The translations under genes were made by a program, and so were the position numbers. From NCBI RefSeq assembly GCF_004117835.1, contig NZ_SDSC01000001.1:62001-126000 (forward strand): DNA of 64,000 nt, given 5' to 3'. Below the pieces are notes generated by a model that saw only the letters and a list, made by a program, of their open reading frames with translations, had not been told where the DNA came from and searched no databases. This stretch comes from Macrococcus sp. DPC7161. GTDB taxonomy: Bacteria > Bacillota > Bacilli > Staphylococcales > Staphylococcaceae. Below are positions 55,609 through 64,000 of this stretch, one piece after another. How positions within the stretch are numbered: the stretch's first letter is position 1; each line of letters starts with the position of its first letter.

Positions 55609-57011
55609 ACGAGGAATGTGGCGTATTCGGCATTTGGGATCATCCAAATGCCGCTGAGCTTACATACATGGCTTTACATAGTTTACAGCACCGAGGTCAA
55701 GAAGGTGCGGGGATTGTTTGTTCAAACGGGGAGAATATTTTTGGAGCTCGTGGTATGGGATTATTACCAGAGGCGATTAGTCAAGTACAATTAGATTCTT
55801 TAAAGTCTTACCGACATGCTATTGGGCATGTACGTTATGCAACAACTGGTGCTAGTGAATTATCAAATGTTCAACCATTTATCTTTAAGCACTCTAAAGG
55901 TGATTTAGGACTTGCACATAATGGTAATTTAACGAATGCACAACAAATTAAATTAGCATTAGAGTCAAACGGTGCGATATTCCAAACATCAAGTGATTCT
56001 GAAGTATTAGGGCATTTATTATTAAAAGCAAAATCTGAAAATAAACTTGCGAATTTACATGCCTCACTGAATCAAATTAAAGGGGCTTTTGCATTTTTAG
56101 TGTTACATCCAGAAAGTTTATCGGCTGCACGTGATGCACACGGTGTTCGTCCGCTTATGTTAGGTCAAGTTGATGGTGCATATTGTGTAGCAAGTGAAAC
56201 ATGTGCATTTACAGCAATTGGTGCAGAATACATTCGCGATATTGAACCAGGTGAAGTATTAACATTCTCAAATGAAACACCAATTCATGAAGACTTTTAT
56301 ACGAAACAAACTTCTTCAAATATGTGTTCTATGGAGTATGTTTATTTTGCTAGACCAGATTCTGAATTTAGAAAGTCATCAATTTATGAAGTACGTAAGT
56401 CTTTAGGTGAACAACTTGCTAAAGAAATGGCTCATATTGAAGCTGATATCGTAATAGGTGTACCTGATTCATCATTACAAGCAGCAAAAGGATTTTCAAA
56501 TTATTCAGGATTACCAAATGAACAAGGTTTAATCAAAAACCGTTATGTTGGTCGTACATTCATTACACCGAATCAAACGCTTCGTGAACGTGCAGTAAGA
56601 ATGAAACATTCGCCAATTCGTGAAGTGATTGAAGGTAAACGTGTTATAGTAATCGATGATTCTATCGTTCGTGGAACGACAAGTAAATTTATCGTGAAAA
56701 CGTTAAAACAAGCAGGTGCTAAAGAAGTACATATGGGTATTTCATCACCACCATTAAAACATCCATGTTACTACGGTATTGATGTTTCAACGCATGCTGA
56801 ACTTATTGCTGCGCATCAAACTGTTGAAGAAATTCAAAAAGAATTAGAAGTTGATTCATTAACGTATTTATCCGTTGAAGGTATGCACGATGTATTTAAA
56901 AAACATCATTCTAAAGGTGAATGTTATGCATGCTTTACAGGTAATTATCCAATAGAAATAATTGATCAATTATTACCAGAAGAAAAAGAAAAGAAGAGAA
57001 AAGGGGTTTAA
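55587..57011 (+). CDS. purF: Amidophosphoribosyltransferase
   Basis: Committed step of purine synthesis, making phosphoribosylamine. The 474-aa protein has a ten-residue propeptide before the nucleophile Cys11 ([10 protein letters not shown]), [10 protein letters not shown], and the PRPP loop [14 protein letters not shown]. Cysteines in YACFTGNYP near the end fit the Fe-S cluster of Bacillus-type PurF. It is about 20 residues shorter than S. aureus PurF as I remember it. It overlaps purL by 22 bases. Confidence 0.96.
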   Translation: MYDIRGLNEECGVFGIWDHPNAAELTYMALHSLQHRGQEGAGIVCSNGENIFGARGMGLLPEAISQVQLDSLKSYRHAIGHVRYATTGASELSNVQPFIFKHSKGDLGLAHNGNLTNAQQIKLALESNGAIFQTSSDSEVLGHLLLKAKSENKLANLHASLNQIKGAFAFLVLHPESLSAARDAHGVRPLMLGQVDGAYCVASETCAFTAIGAEYIRDIEPGEVLTFSNETPIHEDFYTKQTSSNMCSMEYVYFARPDSEFRKSSIYEVRKSLGEQLAKEMAHIEADIVIGVPDSSLQAAKGFSNYSGLPNEQGLIKNRYVGRTFITPNQTLRERAVRMKHSPIREVIEGKRVIVIDDSIVRGTTSKFIVKTLKQAGAKEVHMGISSPPLKHPCYYGIDVSTHAELIAAHQTVEEIQKELEVDSLTYLSVEGMHDVFKKHHSKGECYACFTGNYPIEIIDQLLPEEKEKKRKGV

Positions 57012-57012
57012 T

Positions 57013-58047
57013 ATGTCTGAATCATATAAAGCGTCCGGTGTAGATATTCATGCAGGATACGAAGCAGTAGAACGTATGAAAAAGCATGTTCAAAAAACAA
57101 TGCGTAAAGAAGTTTTAGGTGGATTAGGTAGCTTTGGTGCTGCTTTTGATTTATCTGAATTAAATATGAAAAAACCAGTACTTGTTTCTGGGACTGATGG
57201 TGTCGGTACGAAATTAAGATTAGCAATTGATAATGACAAACACGATACAATCGGAATTGATGCTGTTGCAATGTGTGTGAATGATATTTTAACAACTGGT
57301 GCATTACCACTTTATTTCTTAGATTATTTAGCTTTAAACAAAGTTGATCCTGTTGTCGTAGAGCAAATCGTTAAAGGTGTTGCAGACGGCTGTGTTGAAA
57401 GTGAATGTGCGTTAATCGGTGGAGAAACAGCAGAAATGGGCGATATGTATCATTCAGGTGATTATGATATCGCTGGATTTGCTGTCGGTGCTGTTGAAAA
57501 AGATGAGTACATTACTGGTGAAGCTATTCAAGAGGGAGATATCATTTTAGGCTTAGCATCAAGTGGTATTCACTCAAATGGATATAGTTTAGTAAGAAAA
57601 ATTATTCGCGATAATAATATTGATGTTAACCAATTCCAATTAGATGGTAAACCATTTATTGATGTTGTGTTAGAACCAACGAGATTATATGTAAAAGCAG
57701 TTAAAGCTGTATTAGAATCAGTAAAAGTAAATGGTATGTGCCATGTTACTGGTGGTGGATTCATTGAAAATATTCCACGTGTATTCCCAAAAGATAAAGG
57801 ACTTTATCCTAATATTGATGTAACAAATATTCCAAAACAAGCTATCTTTGATTTCTTACAAGAAAAAGGCAATATCGACAAACATGAAATGTACAACGTA
57901 TTTAATATGGGTATCGGATTTGTGATGATTGTAAATCCTAATGACGTTGAAAGAGTGAAGGCGGTCTTAAATGCAATGAATGAACCTGTTTATGAAATCG
58001 GAACTGTTGTAAAAGGTTCAGAAGAAATTACGATTACAGGAGTATAA
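57013..58047 (+). CDS. purM: AIR synthetase
   Basis: Closes the imidazole ring from FGAM. The 344-aa protein has [59 protein letters not shown] and [13 protein letters not shown]. The ATG (MSESYK) follows AAAGGGG, one base past the purF stop; upstream in-frame ATGs lie within purF and lack a site. Confidence 0.96.
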   Translation: MSESYKASGVDIHAGYEAVERMKKHVQKTMRKEVLGGLGSFGAAFDLSELNMKKPVLVSGTDGVGTKLRLAIDNDKHDTIGIDAVAMCVNDILTTGALPLYFLDYLALNKVDPVVVEQIVKGVADGCVESECALIGGETAEMGDMYHSGDYDIAGFAVGAVEKDEYITGEAIQEGDIILGLASSGIHSNGYSLVRKIIRDNNIDVNQFQLDGKPFIDVVLEPTRLYVKAVKAVLESVKVNGMCHVTGGGFIENIPRVFPKDKGLYPNIDVTNIPKQAIFDFLQEKGNIDKHEMYNVFNMGIGFVMIVNPNDVERVKAVLNAMNEPVYEIGTVVKGSEEITITGV

Positions 58048-58049
58048 TC

Positions 58050-58619
58050 ATGAAGAAAATTGCAATATTCGCTTCAGGAAATGGTTCTAACTTTGAAAAA
58101 ATTATGGAAAATATCCAAGTAGGATTTTTGGACCAAATTGAAGTAACTTCATTAATTACTGATAAACGAGAAGCATTTGCTATCGAACGTGCTAGAAGAT
58201 TTCGTTTGCCAGTACATATTATTGAACCTAACCAGTTTGAATCTAAAGCTTCGTATGAAGCACAAATTCTTAAAACTTTACAACGTGAAGAAGTTGAATG
58301 GGTGATTTTAGCAGGGTACATGAGACTCATAGGCCCGACGTTATTAAATGCTTATGAAGGTAAGATTTTAAATATTCACCCTTCTTTATTACCAAGTTTT
58401 CCAGGTAAAAATGCAATTGGACAAGCGCTTGAATATGGTTGCCGTGTAAGTGGTGCCACAGTCCATTTTGTAGATAGTGGTATGGATACAGGGAAAATTA
58501 TTGATCAAATGAGTTGTCCTATTTATGAGACGGACACAATAGACACGCTTCAATTACGTGTTCAAAACTTAGAATATGAACTGTATCCTAGAGTAATTAA
58601 AAAACTAATTAATGATTAG
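58050..58619 (+). CDS. purN: GAR transformylase
   Basis: 189-aa 10-formyl-THF dependent enzyme that formylates GAR. Family parts: [38 protein letters not shown] (catalytic Asn/His), and [14 protein letters not shown]. Ribosome site AGGAG. Two bases after purM. Confidence 0.96.
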   Translation: MKKIAIFASGNGSNFEKIMENIQVGFLDQIEVTSLITDKREAFAIERARRFRLPVHIIEPNQFESKASYEAQILKTLQREEVEWVILAGYMRLIGPTLLNAYEGKILNIHPSLLPSFPGKNAIGQALEYGCRVSGATVHFVDSGMDTGKIIDQMSCPIYETDTIDTLQLRVQNLEYELYPRVIKKLIND

Positions 58620-58629
58620 GAGTTTTAAC

Positions 58630-60108
58630 GTGAGAAAAGCATTATTAAGTGTATCAGATAAAACAGGTATCGTTGAATTTGCTCAAAATTTAGTAAGTTT
58701 AGATTTTGAAATTTATTCAACAGGTGGTACAAAACAAGCATTAGTTGATGCAAATGTACCAGTTAAATCAGTGAGTGAATTAACAAACTTTCCTGAAATT
58801 ATGGATGGACGTGTAAAAACATTACATCCAAACATTCATGGCGGTATTTTAGCGGATCGCGATAATGAGGAACATGTTAAAGCAATGGAAACACACAATA
58901 TTGCACCAATTGACTTGGTTGCAGTTAACTTATATCCATTTGAAGCAACAGTGGCAAAACCAGATGTAACAGAAGCAGATGCTATTGAAAACATTGATAT
59001 TGGTGGACCAACAATGTTACGTTCATCAGCAAAAAACTTCAAACATGTAATTACTGTTGTGGATCCAAGTGATTATGCAACAATCGTTGAAAAATTGAAA
59101 AATAATACAGTTGATTATGAATTCCGTAAATCTTTAATGGTAAAAGTATTTAGCCATACGAACCATTATGATGAAGCAATTGTTAATTTCTTTAGTGGTA
59201 ATAAAGAAACACTTCGCTACGGTGAAAATCCACATCAAAAAGCTGAGTTTATTCGTACGAGCGAAGCGAATAATACATTAGCTGGTGCAAAACAATTACA
59301 TGGTAAAGCACTAAGCTACAATAACATTAAAGATGCTGATGCAACATTAAATCTAGTTAAACAATTCGATATACCAGCTGCTGTTGCAGTTAAGCATATG
59401 AACCCATGTGGTGTTGGTACAGGAGAAACTATTGAAGCTGCATTCCAAAATGCATACGATGCAGATAGTCAAAGTATTTTCGGCGGTATCGTTGCTTTAA
59501 ACCGTGAAGTAGATTTAAAAACTGCAGAGAAAATGCATGCAATATTCTTAGAAGTCATTATTGCACCTAAATTTTCACAAGAGGCACTGGACTTATTAAC
59601 GCAAAAGAAAAACCTTCGCTTATTAGAAATTGACATGTCTTTAGATGAAAAAGAAAAAGAATTTGTGTCAGTTTCAGGCGGTTATTTAGTTCAAGATAAA
59701 GATTTATTAAATGTTAAACGTGACGATATGCGTGTCGTTACAAATACTGAGCCTACTGAAGCACAGTGGAAAGCGATTGAATTAGGCTGGAAAGTTGTAA
59801 AGAGTGTAAAATCAAACGCCATTGTTCTAGCAAATGACAAACAAACAGTTGGTATTGGCGCAGGTCAAATGAACCGTGTAGGTGCTGCTAAAATTGCGAT
59901 TGAACGTGCTATTGAAATGAATGACAATGTTGTATTAGCTTCGGATGGATTCTTCCCAATGAGTGATACAGTAGAAACTGCACATGCAGCGGGTATAAAA
60001 TGCATTGTTCAACCAGGTGGTTCAATCAAAGATCAAGATTCAATTGATAAAGCAAATGAATTTGGCATCGCAATGGTCATGACAGATGTAAGACACTTCA
60101 AACATTAG
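58630..60108 (+). CDS. purH: AICAR transformylase / IMP cyclohydrolase
   Basis: Bifunctional enzyme for the last two steps to IMP. The 492-aa length equals what I recall for S. aureus PurH. N-terminal cyclohydrolase: [47 protein letters not shown]-terminal transformylase: [30 protein letters not shown] and [12 protein letters not shown]. The start is a GTG with TTAGGAG upstream; an ATG six codons earlier overlaps purN and gives a non-conserved N-terminus. Confidence 0.96.
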   Translation: MRKALLSVSDKTGIVEFAQNLVSLDFEIYSTGGTKQALVDANVPVKSVSELTNFPEIMDGRVKTLHPNIHGGILADRDNEEHVKAMETHNIAPIDLVAVNLYPFEATVAKPDVTEADAIENIDIGGPTMLRSSAKNFKHVITVVDPSDYATIVEKLKNNTVDYEFRKSLMVKVFSHTNHYDEAIVNFFSGNKETLRYGENPHQKAEFIRTSEANNTLAGAKQLHGKALSYNNIKDADATLNLVKQFDIPAAVAVKHMNPCGVGTGETIEAAFQNAYDADSQSIFGGIVALNREVDLKTAEKMHAIFLEVIIAPKFSQEALDLLTQKKNLRLLEIDMSLDEKEKEFVSVSGGYLVQDKDLLNVKRDDMRVVTNTEPTEAQWKAIELGWKVVKSVKSNAIVLANDKQTVGIGAGQMNRVGAAKIAIERAIEMNDNVVLASDGFFPMSDTVETAHAAGIKCIVQPGGSIKDQDSIDKANEFGIAMVMTDVRHFKH

Positions 60109-60118
60109 GAGGATTTCA

Positions 60119-61351
60119 ATGAAAGTATTAGTAATTGGATCTGGTGGTCGTGAGCATGCACTAGTAAGAAAAATTAAAGCATCAAAGCATGTTGATTCAG
60201 TTTATGTTATCGCTGGAAACGATGCGATGCAAAAAGAAGCAACCATTGTTGCAATTGAAGAATCAAATCATGATGCCATTGTACAATTTTGTTTAGATGA
60301 AGCGATTGATTATGTGGTTATTGGACCTGAACAACCTTTAATTGATGGTTTAGCAGATTTATTACAAAGTAAAAACATTAAAGTATTTGGTCCAAATCAA
60401 AAAGCTGCACAAATGGAAGGTTCTAAAGCATTTGCTAAAGAACTTATGAAGAAATATCAAATTCCAACAGCGACTTATCAAACGATAGAAAATAAACAAG
60501 AAGCATTAGATTACTTAGAAACGCATAAAGCACCTATCGTAATTAAATATGACGGTCTAGCTGCTGGTAAAGGTGTTATTGTGGCAATGACTGATGAAGA
60601 AGCTATGGAAGCTGTTCAAACATTTTATGAAGAAGGAAATGTGAAAGTTGTCTTTGAAGAATATCTTGAAGGGGAAGAGTTCTCATTAATGGTTTTCGTT
60701 AATGATGATTTCTGCATTCCATTTGATACGATTGCTCAAGATCACAAACGTGCATTCGATGGTGATTTAGGACCGAATACAGGTGGTATGGGTGCATATT
60801 GTCCAGTAAGTCATATTTCTGATGAAACTTTAGAAAGAACATATGAAGAAATCGTATATCCTACAGTTAAAGCAATGCATGAAGAAGGATTGAATTATTT
60901 TGGATTGCTTTATGTTGGTGCAATTGTAACGAGTGATGGACCTAAAGTTATTGAATATAATGCGAGATTTGGCGATCCTGAATGCCAAGTATTATTAACA
61001 AGACTTGAATCTGATTTTATGGATATTTTAGAAGCATTAGAAAACAAAAAATCAATAGATTTAGTTTGGAAAAACAAAACGATTTGTGGAGTAGTACTTG
61101 CTTCAAAAGGTTATCCAGGAAGTTATGAAAAAGGTCACCTTGTTAAAGGATATGATTTCCAAGAACATTATTTCGTAAGTGCGTTAAAGCAAACTGACGA
61201 AGGTTTTGTTACGAACGGTGGTAGAGTGATGATTGCACTTGGTGAAGGTGAATCACTACAAGAGGCACAAAGTAATGCATATTTAAATGTTAAAGCCATT
61301 GATTGTGAAGGCTTGTTTTACCGTAATGATATAGGCAATAAAGGATTATAA
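60119..61351 (+). CDS. purD: GAR synthetase
   Basis: ATP-grasp ligase joining phosphoribosylamine and glycine; last gene of the operon. The 410-aa protein has [48 protein letters not shown] and [17 protein letters not shown] lies before the ATG, ten bases after purH. A clear terminator follows. Confidence 0.97.
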   Translation: MKVLVIGSGGREHALVRKIKASKHVDSVYVIAGNDAMQKEATIVAIEESNHDAIVQFCLDEAIDYVVIGPEQPLIDGLADLLQSKNIKVFGPNQKAAQMEGSKAFAKELMKKYQIPTATYQTIENKQEALDYLETHKAPIVIKYDGLAAGKGVIVAMTDEEAMEAVQTFYEEGNVKVVFEEYLEGEEFSLMVFVNDDFCIPFDTIAQDHKRAFDGDLGPNTGGMGAYCPVSHISDETLERTYEEIVYPTVKAMHEEGLNYFGLLYVGAIVTSDGPKVIEYNARFGDPECQVLLTRLESDFMDILEALENKKSIDLVWKNKTICGVVLASKGYPGSYEKGHLVKGYDFQEHYFVSALKQTDEGFVTNGGRVMIALGEGESLQEAQSNAYLNVKAIDCEGLFYRNDIGNKGL

Positions 61352-61353
61352 AT

Positions 61354-61383
61354 AAAAACCGCTATCATCGATAGCGGTTTTTA
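61354..61383. terminator. Terminator of the purine operon
   Basis: Stem AAAAACCGCTATC / GATAGCGGTTTTT. It can also serve the small gene on the other strand. Confidence 0.93.
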
Positions 61384-61384
61384 T

Positions 61385-61534
61385 TTATTCGAAAGTTTTT
61401 TGAATATCTTCTTTAATTGAATCGTTTTTATTGTCTTTATTTTCTTCTTTATCTTCCTTGGCAAAATCTTTTTCTAAAACTTGATCCTTTGCCTTTTCTG
61501 CGTCTTTTTTAAAGTTATCTAATTGTTCACTCAT
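61385..61534 (-). CDS. Small, highly charged protein (49 aa)
   Basis: A 49-aa reading frame, MSEQLDNFKKDAEKAK at its start, ending KEDIQKTFE. More than half of its residues are Lys, Glu, Asp or Gln, and it has no Cys or Trp; it should be a soluble helical or disordered protein, somewhat like small stress proteins of the CsbD type in composition only. AAAGGAG lies eight bases before the ATG, and the terminator after purD fits its end too. I take it as real because of that ribosome site and the codon pattern. Function unknown. Confidence 0.7.
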   Translation of the reverse strand: MSEQLDNFKKDAEKAKDQVLEKDFAKEDKEENKDNKNDSIKEDIQKTFE

Positions 61535-61676
61535 CGTCAACACTCCTTTAACTTGATAATTATCTTTACCCTTGCAATGAAGTTATAAACATCACATCTC
61601 ATACTTAAGCATGATTTTTACTAAAATCAAAGACATATGTGCAAATATTACTTATAATGCTAATTGAGGTGGAATC
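61535..61676. promoter_or_regulatory. Divergent region, small gene and membrane protein
   Basis: 142 bases with both promoters; no box pair I can name. Confidence 0.35.
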
Positions 61677-62930
61677 ATGAATTATATAAAAAAACATTTT
61701 GAAATCATCATTGGTTATGTATTATTTGCCATTTTTACAGGACTAGGCACTTTTATTTTAATACAAGGGCATCAAATAATGCATTTTAAAGACATTGCAA
61801 TCAATCAATTGAATATGTATCGATTTATTGATTTCATAAATATTTATAGCTTTGAATTGATCAAAATATTAAGTCACTATATCCATCAATTTGCGTATAT
61901 TTATGGGGCAGTCTTAATTATGATTGGTTTAGCATTCTTCTATATAAGTAGAAAACTGAAACAAACAATCATTTATGATAAAAACATTGCTTATATTTAT
62001 TTATTATTTTCTATCGTTTTATTTTTACTTACAACCATTTTAATGTATGAAGTATATGGTTGGTTTAGTTTATTATATTGTATTTTATTTATAGTGTTTG
62101 TTTTTTATGTTTTAAATCGTAAAGCATTAAATATAAAGATGAGAAAAATGCATTTTATGTTTTTAATCTTTTTATATTTCTTAGCTTACTTTATAACGCA
62201 AAATGTTGTGTATGATAATTTAAGCGAAGAGCGCGTTACGCCTTTAGATTTAATGAGTATTAATTTTTATTTAATTGTAATGACACTTTTAGCTACGATG
62301 TCATTAGTAAATTATGTGTTTTTAAAACGTACATTAACAACGAATAGTAATCGTATTACTCGTGATTCTGATTGGAATAAAAAAATACAAGAAAGTACAA
62401 ATCATACATTCGAAAAAATTAATAACTCATCTTTAAAAATCGATGAAAAAATAATGATCCATTACCAAAAAACGAAACAACGCATTAAAGATAAGATTGA
62501 TTTGCAAGAAGAAGATATCCCAAATTGGATGAGAAAACCAAAATGGTTTAAAGTATTTCATATAGAAATCTTATGTAGTGGGCTAATATTAATATTGTCC
62601 TTAATTGAACTTAATAATAGAAATGTATTATTTTCAGCGAGTAAAATTAATGTGGTAAAAATGCAATATTTCTATGAATGGATCAACTTGATAGGATTTA
62701 TTGCCGTCATTATTGCATATCTATATTTTACTTTATTGATTCATTTAAAGAATCGAGGTTACTTCGGGCAATTATTCACGATTAGTTTTATTATGATAAA
62801 AGTGTTAACAGGTATTTATTTGATGATATTTAAAGGCATTAATTTAAGTTTATTTATACCACCAATCCTTTTATTAATTTTTGTTTTAGCAATTCCTATT
62901 TATCTCATTCATATTCGCAAACGATATTAA
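61677..62930 (+). CDS. Polytopic membrane protein with central cytoplasmic loop
   Basis: A 417-aa protein I do not recognise with certainty. Topology: about six hydrophobic segments in 10-230, a charged loop of about 65 residues (225-290; DWNKKIQESTNHTFEKIN, then KTKQRIKDKIDLQEED), then four more helices to the C-terminus. No enzyme motif is visible. Overall length and the plan of membrane helices split by a cytoplasmic loop recall AuxA, the S. aureus factor that stabilises lipoteichoic acid, but I cannot confirm it without a search. GAGGTGG lies before the ATG. It is probably monocistronic. Confidence 0.6.
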   Translation: MNYIKKHFEIIIGYVLFAIFTGLGTFILIQGHQIMHFKDIAINQLNMYRFIDFINIYSFELIKILSHYIHQFAYIYGAVLIMIGLAFFYISRKLKQTIIYDKNIAYIYLLFSIVLFLLTTILMYEVYGWFSLLYCILFIVFVFYVLNRKALNIKMRKMHFMFLIFLYFLAYFITQNVVYDNLSEERVTPLDLMSINFYLIVMTLLATMSLVNYVFLKRTLTTNSNRITRDSDWNKKIQESTNHTFEKINNSSLKIDEKIMIHYQKTKQRIKDKIDLQEEDIPNWMRKPKWFKVFHIEILCSGLILILSLIELNNRNVLFSASKINVVKMQYFYEWINLIGFIAVIIAYLYFTLLIHLKNRGYFGQLFTISFIMIKVLTGIYLMIFKGINLSLFIPPILLLIFVLAIPIYLIHIRKRY

Positions 62931-63009
62931 TCAAATGAAGTTTTTCACAAAGTTTTGATAATACATGATAATAACGGTGTATTAGCTAAAAATGATTGTG
63001 AAAAAGCGC

Positions 63010-63038
63010 TTGCAAAAAGTAAATAAATCAATTATGAT
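63010..63038 (+). promoter_or_regulatory. Promoter of a candidate small RNA
   Basis: TTGCAA, exactly 17 bases, TATGAT: a good sigma-A promoter in a gap with no gene start for 196 bases downstream. Confidence 0.65.
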
Positions 63039-63043
63039 AATAA

Positions 63044-63057
63044 AGTAAACGTTTACA
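63044..63057. promoter_or_regulatory. cre-like site at the small RNA start
   Basis: AGTAAACGTTTACA contains the perfect palindrome GTAAACGTTTAC and fits the CcpA site TGNAANCGNWNNCA with one mismatch. It begins six bases past the -10 box, so CcpA would cover the start point. Confidence 0.65.
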
Positions 63058-63144
63058 TTGGATGGGAGAAGTGCATTGGGGAATCGCTTCTATACATGTT
63101 TTTATTAGTTGAACGATGACGAGACTTAAGTCTCGTCTTTTTTG
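63045..63144 (+). ncRNA. Candidate CcpA-controlled small RNA, about 100 nt
   Basis: Bounded by a sigma-A promoter with a cre-like site at its start and by a strong terminator. Inside is a hairpin at 63067-63091: arms AGAAGTG / CGCTTCT (one G-U pair), a bulged C, an inner ATT/AAT helix and a GGGG loop, then a single-stranded U-rich stretch and the terminator hairpin. A G-rich apical loop suits pairing with C-rich or ribosome-site-complementary RNAs. S. aureus RsaI (RsaOG) is a known CcpA-repressed small RNA of about 145 nt; I cannot tell from memory whether this is the same RNA. A 16-codon frame beginning at 63062 lacks a ribosome site. Confidence 0.6.
63116..63144 (+). terminator. Terminator of the candidate small RNA
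   Basis: Perfect palindrome GACGAGACTTAAGTCTCGTC followed by a T-run. No coding gene ends within 185 bases upstream. Confidence 0.92.
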
Positions 63145-63233
63145 TTTTTATACACAGGTATTATATCTCTTATGCGAATAGGAGAATTACCATTATTGTG
63201 TTATAGTGAGGATAAAATGATAAGGAGCAAAGT

Positions 63234-64000
63234 ATGAAAACCATCACATTAAAATCTAACAAAATACATAAATATAGAACAGGTTATGTTTGCTTAGAAA
63301 AAGCGGACGTTGAAAACTTTCAAAATATGCAAGAAGGAGAATTGTTTTTATTAGTCACTCCTGAACAAGAAGTACTTGGTACATTTTATTTTGGTATCCA
63401 AAATAAAGGGATTGGATGGAAAGTGAGTGAACAAAAAATCAATACACTTGATGTGACTTATTTTCAAGAACTTTTTGATAAGGCGCTTAATGAGAGAAAA
63501 TCTTTATATCAATCATCAGAAACGAATGCGTTTCGTTTATTTAATGAAAGTGGCAATCATTTCGGTGGATTAACGATTGATAATTATGATGGTCATTTAC
63601 TTTTAACATTCTACTCAAAAGGTGTTTATCAATATCAAAGTATTATATTAGAGGCTGTAAAGCGTATTTTTGAGTATAAAACAATTTATGAAAAATTAAG
63701 ATTTGAACACGACGTGCCAACACATTGTTTATCAGAAACAGAAGCAGATTTTCCAATTATGATTGAAGAACATCAGTTGTTCTATTCTATTGATTTTACA
63801 GAAGGCCCGATGACGGGATTATTTTTAGATCAGCGTGAAGTGCGTAAGAAATTAAGAAGACTAAATTATCCAGGAAAACAAATGTTGAATTTGTTTGCTT
63901 ATTCAGGAGGCTTCTCGTTAAACTGTGCTGATATTGGTATGAAAACTACGAACGTTGATATTGCGAATCGTTCAATTGAATTAATGAAAACCAATTTCGG
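63234..64000 (+). CDS. RlmI-type class I SAM rRNA methyltransferase, 3' end outside window
   Basis: At least 255 codons, running off the window. The N-terminal part (about 1-75) looks like a PUA domain, followed by an RNA-binding bridge (ETNAFRLFNESGNHFGGLTIDNY) and the start of a Rossmann methyltransferase: GPMTGLFLDQREVRKKL, LNLFAYSGGFSLNC (SAM motif I) and NVDIANRSIE (acidic motif II). This is the RlmI/YccW/YwbD layout, known to make m5C in 23S rRNA in E. coli. TAAGGAGC lies before the ATG. The catalytic cysteine is beyond the window. Confidence 0.88.
   Translation, partial: MKTITLKSNKIHKYRTGYVCLEKADVENFQNMQEGELFLLVTPEQEVLGTFYFGIQNKGIGWKVSEQKINTLDVTYFQELFDKALNERKSLYQSSETNAFRLFNESGNHFGGLTIDNYDGHLLLTFYSKGVYQYQSIILEAVKRIFEYKTIYEKLRFEHDVPTHCLSETEADFPIMIEEHQLFYSIDFTEGPMTGLFLDQREVRKKLRRLNYPGKQMLNLFAYSGGFSLNCADIGMKTTNVDIANRSIELMKTNF

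Overview
The window is low-GC Firmicute DNA that I assign to a staphylococcus (Staphylococcus or a close relative), probably not S. aureus. The reasons are the strong A+T bias, the GGAGG-type ribosome sites, a bifunctional Atl autolysin followed by a DUF2538 gene and an LcpB-type LCP gene, FmtA-like proteins, and a folD / purEKCSQLFMNHD arrangement as in staphylococci. In S. aureus, from memory, the tar genes and atl are at separate loci; here they are neighbours. I see no tRNA, rRNA, insertion sequence, phage gene or CRISPR array.

Layout. 1-9.3 kb: housekeeping and envelope genes: prfC (5' end cut by the window), a TerC-family metal exporter, an HtrA-type membrane protease, a KtrB/KtrD-type potassium channel subunit, an orphan sensor kinase divergent from a degenerate 5'-nucleotidase-like protein, a CPBP-like membrane protein, a YkvS/DUF2187 protein and a small SigS-like sigma factor. 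9.3-13.1 kb: a repeat-rich intergenic region, an M20 peptidase, an acyltransferase and a MarR regulator. 13.2-18.6 kb: atl, DUF2538, lcpB. 18.7-32.4 kb: wall teichoic acid genes (tarH, tarA, tarG, a GT4, tarB, tarX, tagD and three further TagF-family enzymes, one with two complete catalytic modules). All three carry the HGTP or HGVL type of motif, not the ribitol-type one I remember from TarL, and tarI/tarJ are absent here, so a glycerol-phosphate wall polymer is the simplest reading. 32.5-47.2 kb: a second glycopolymer region: UDP-ManNAc dehydrogenase, a second TarG/TarH-like exporter, four glycosyltransferases, a small coiled-coil protein, an alpha/beta-hydrolase, two FmtA-like proteins and a CapD-like dehydratase. 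Nine of these genes (35.3-44.8 kb) form one tightly packed operon. 47.3-49.1 kb: nsrR and hmp with a clear NsrR operator. 49.2-61.4 kb: folD divergent from the eleven-gene purine operon, with PurR-type CGAAC boxes and a cre-like site. 61.4-64 kb: a tiny charged protein, a polytopic membrane protein, a candidate CcpA-controlled small RNA and an RlmI-type methyltransferase cut by the window end.

How they work together. TarA and TarB build the linkage unit, TagD makes CDP-glycerol, TagF-family enzymes extend or modify the chain, TarGH exports it, LcpB attaches it to peptidoglycan, FmtA-like esterases may trim its D-alanine, and Atl binds and cuts the finished wall. The second exporter with its own sugar-nucleotide genes and glycosyltransferases suggests a second, uncharacterised surface polymer, probably containing ManNAcA. 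This is the best candidate for an undescribed system in the window. The candidate small RNA at about 63.05-63.14 kb is the strongest non-coding signal.
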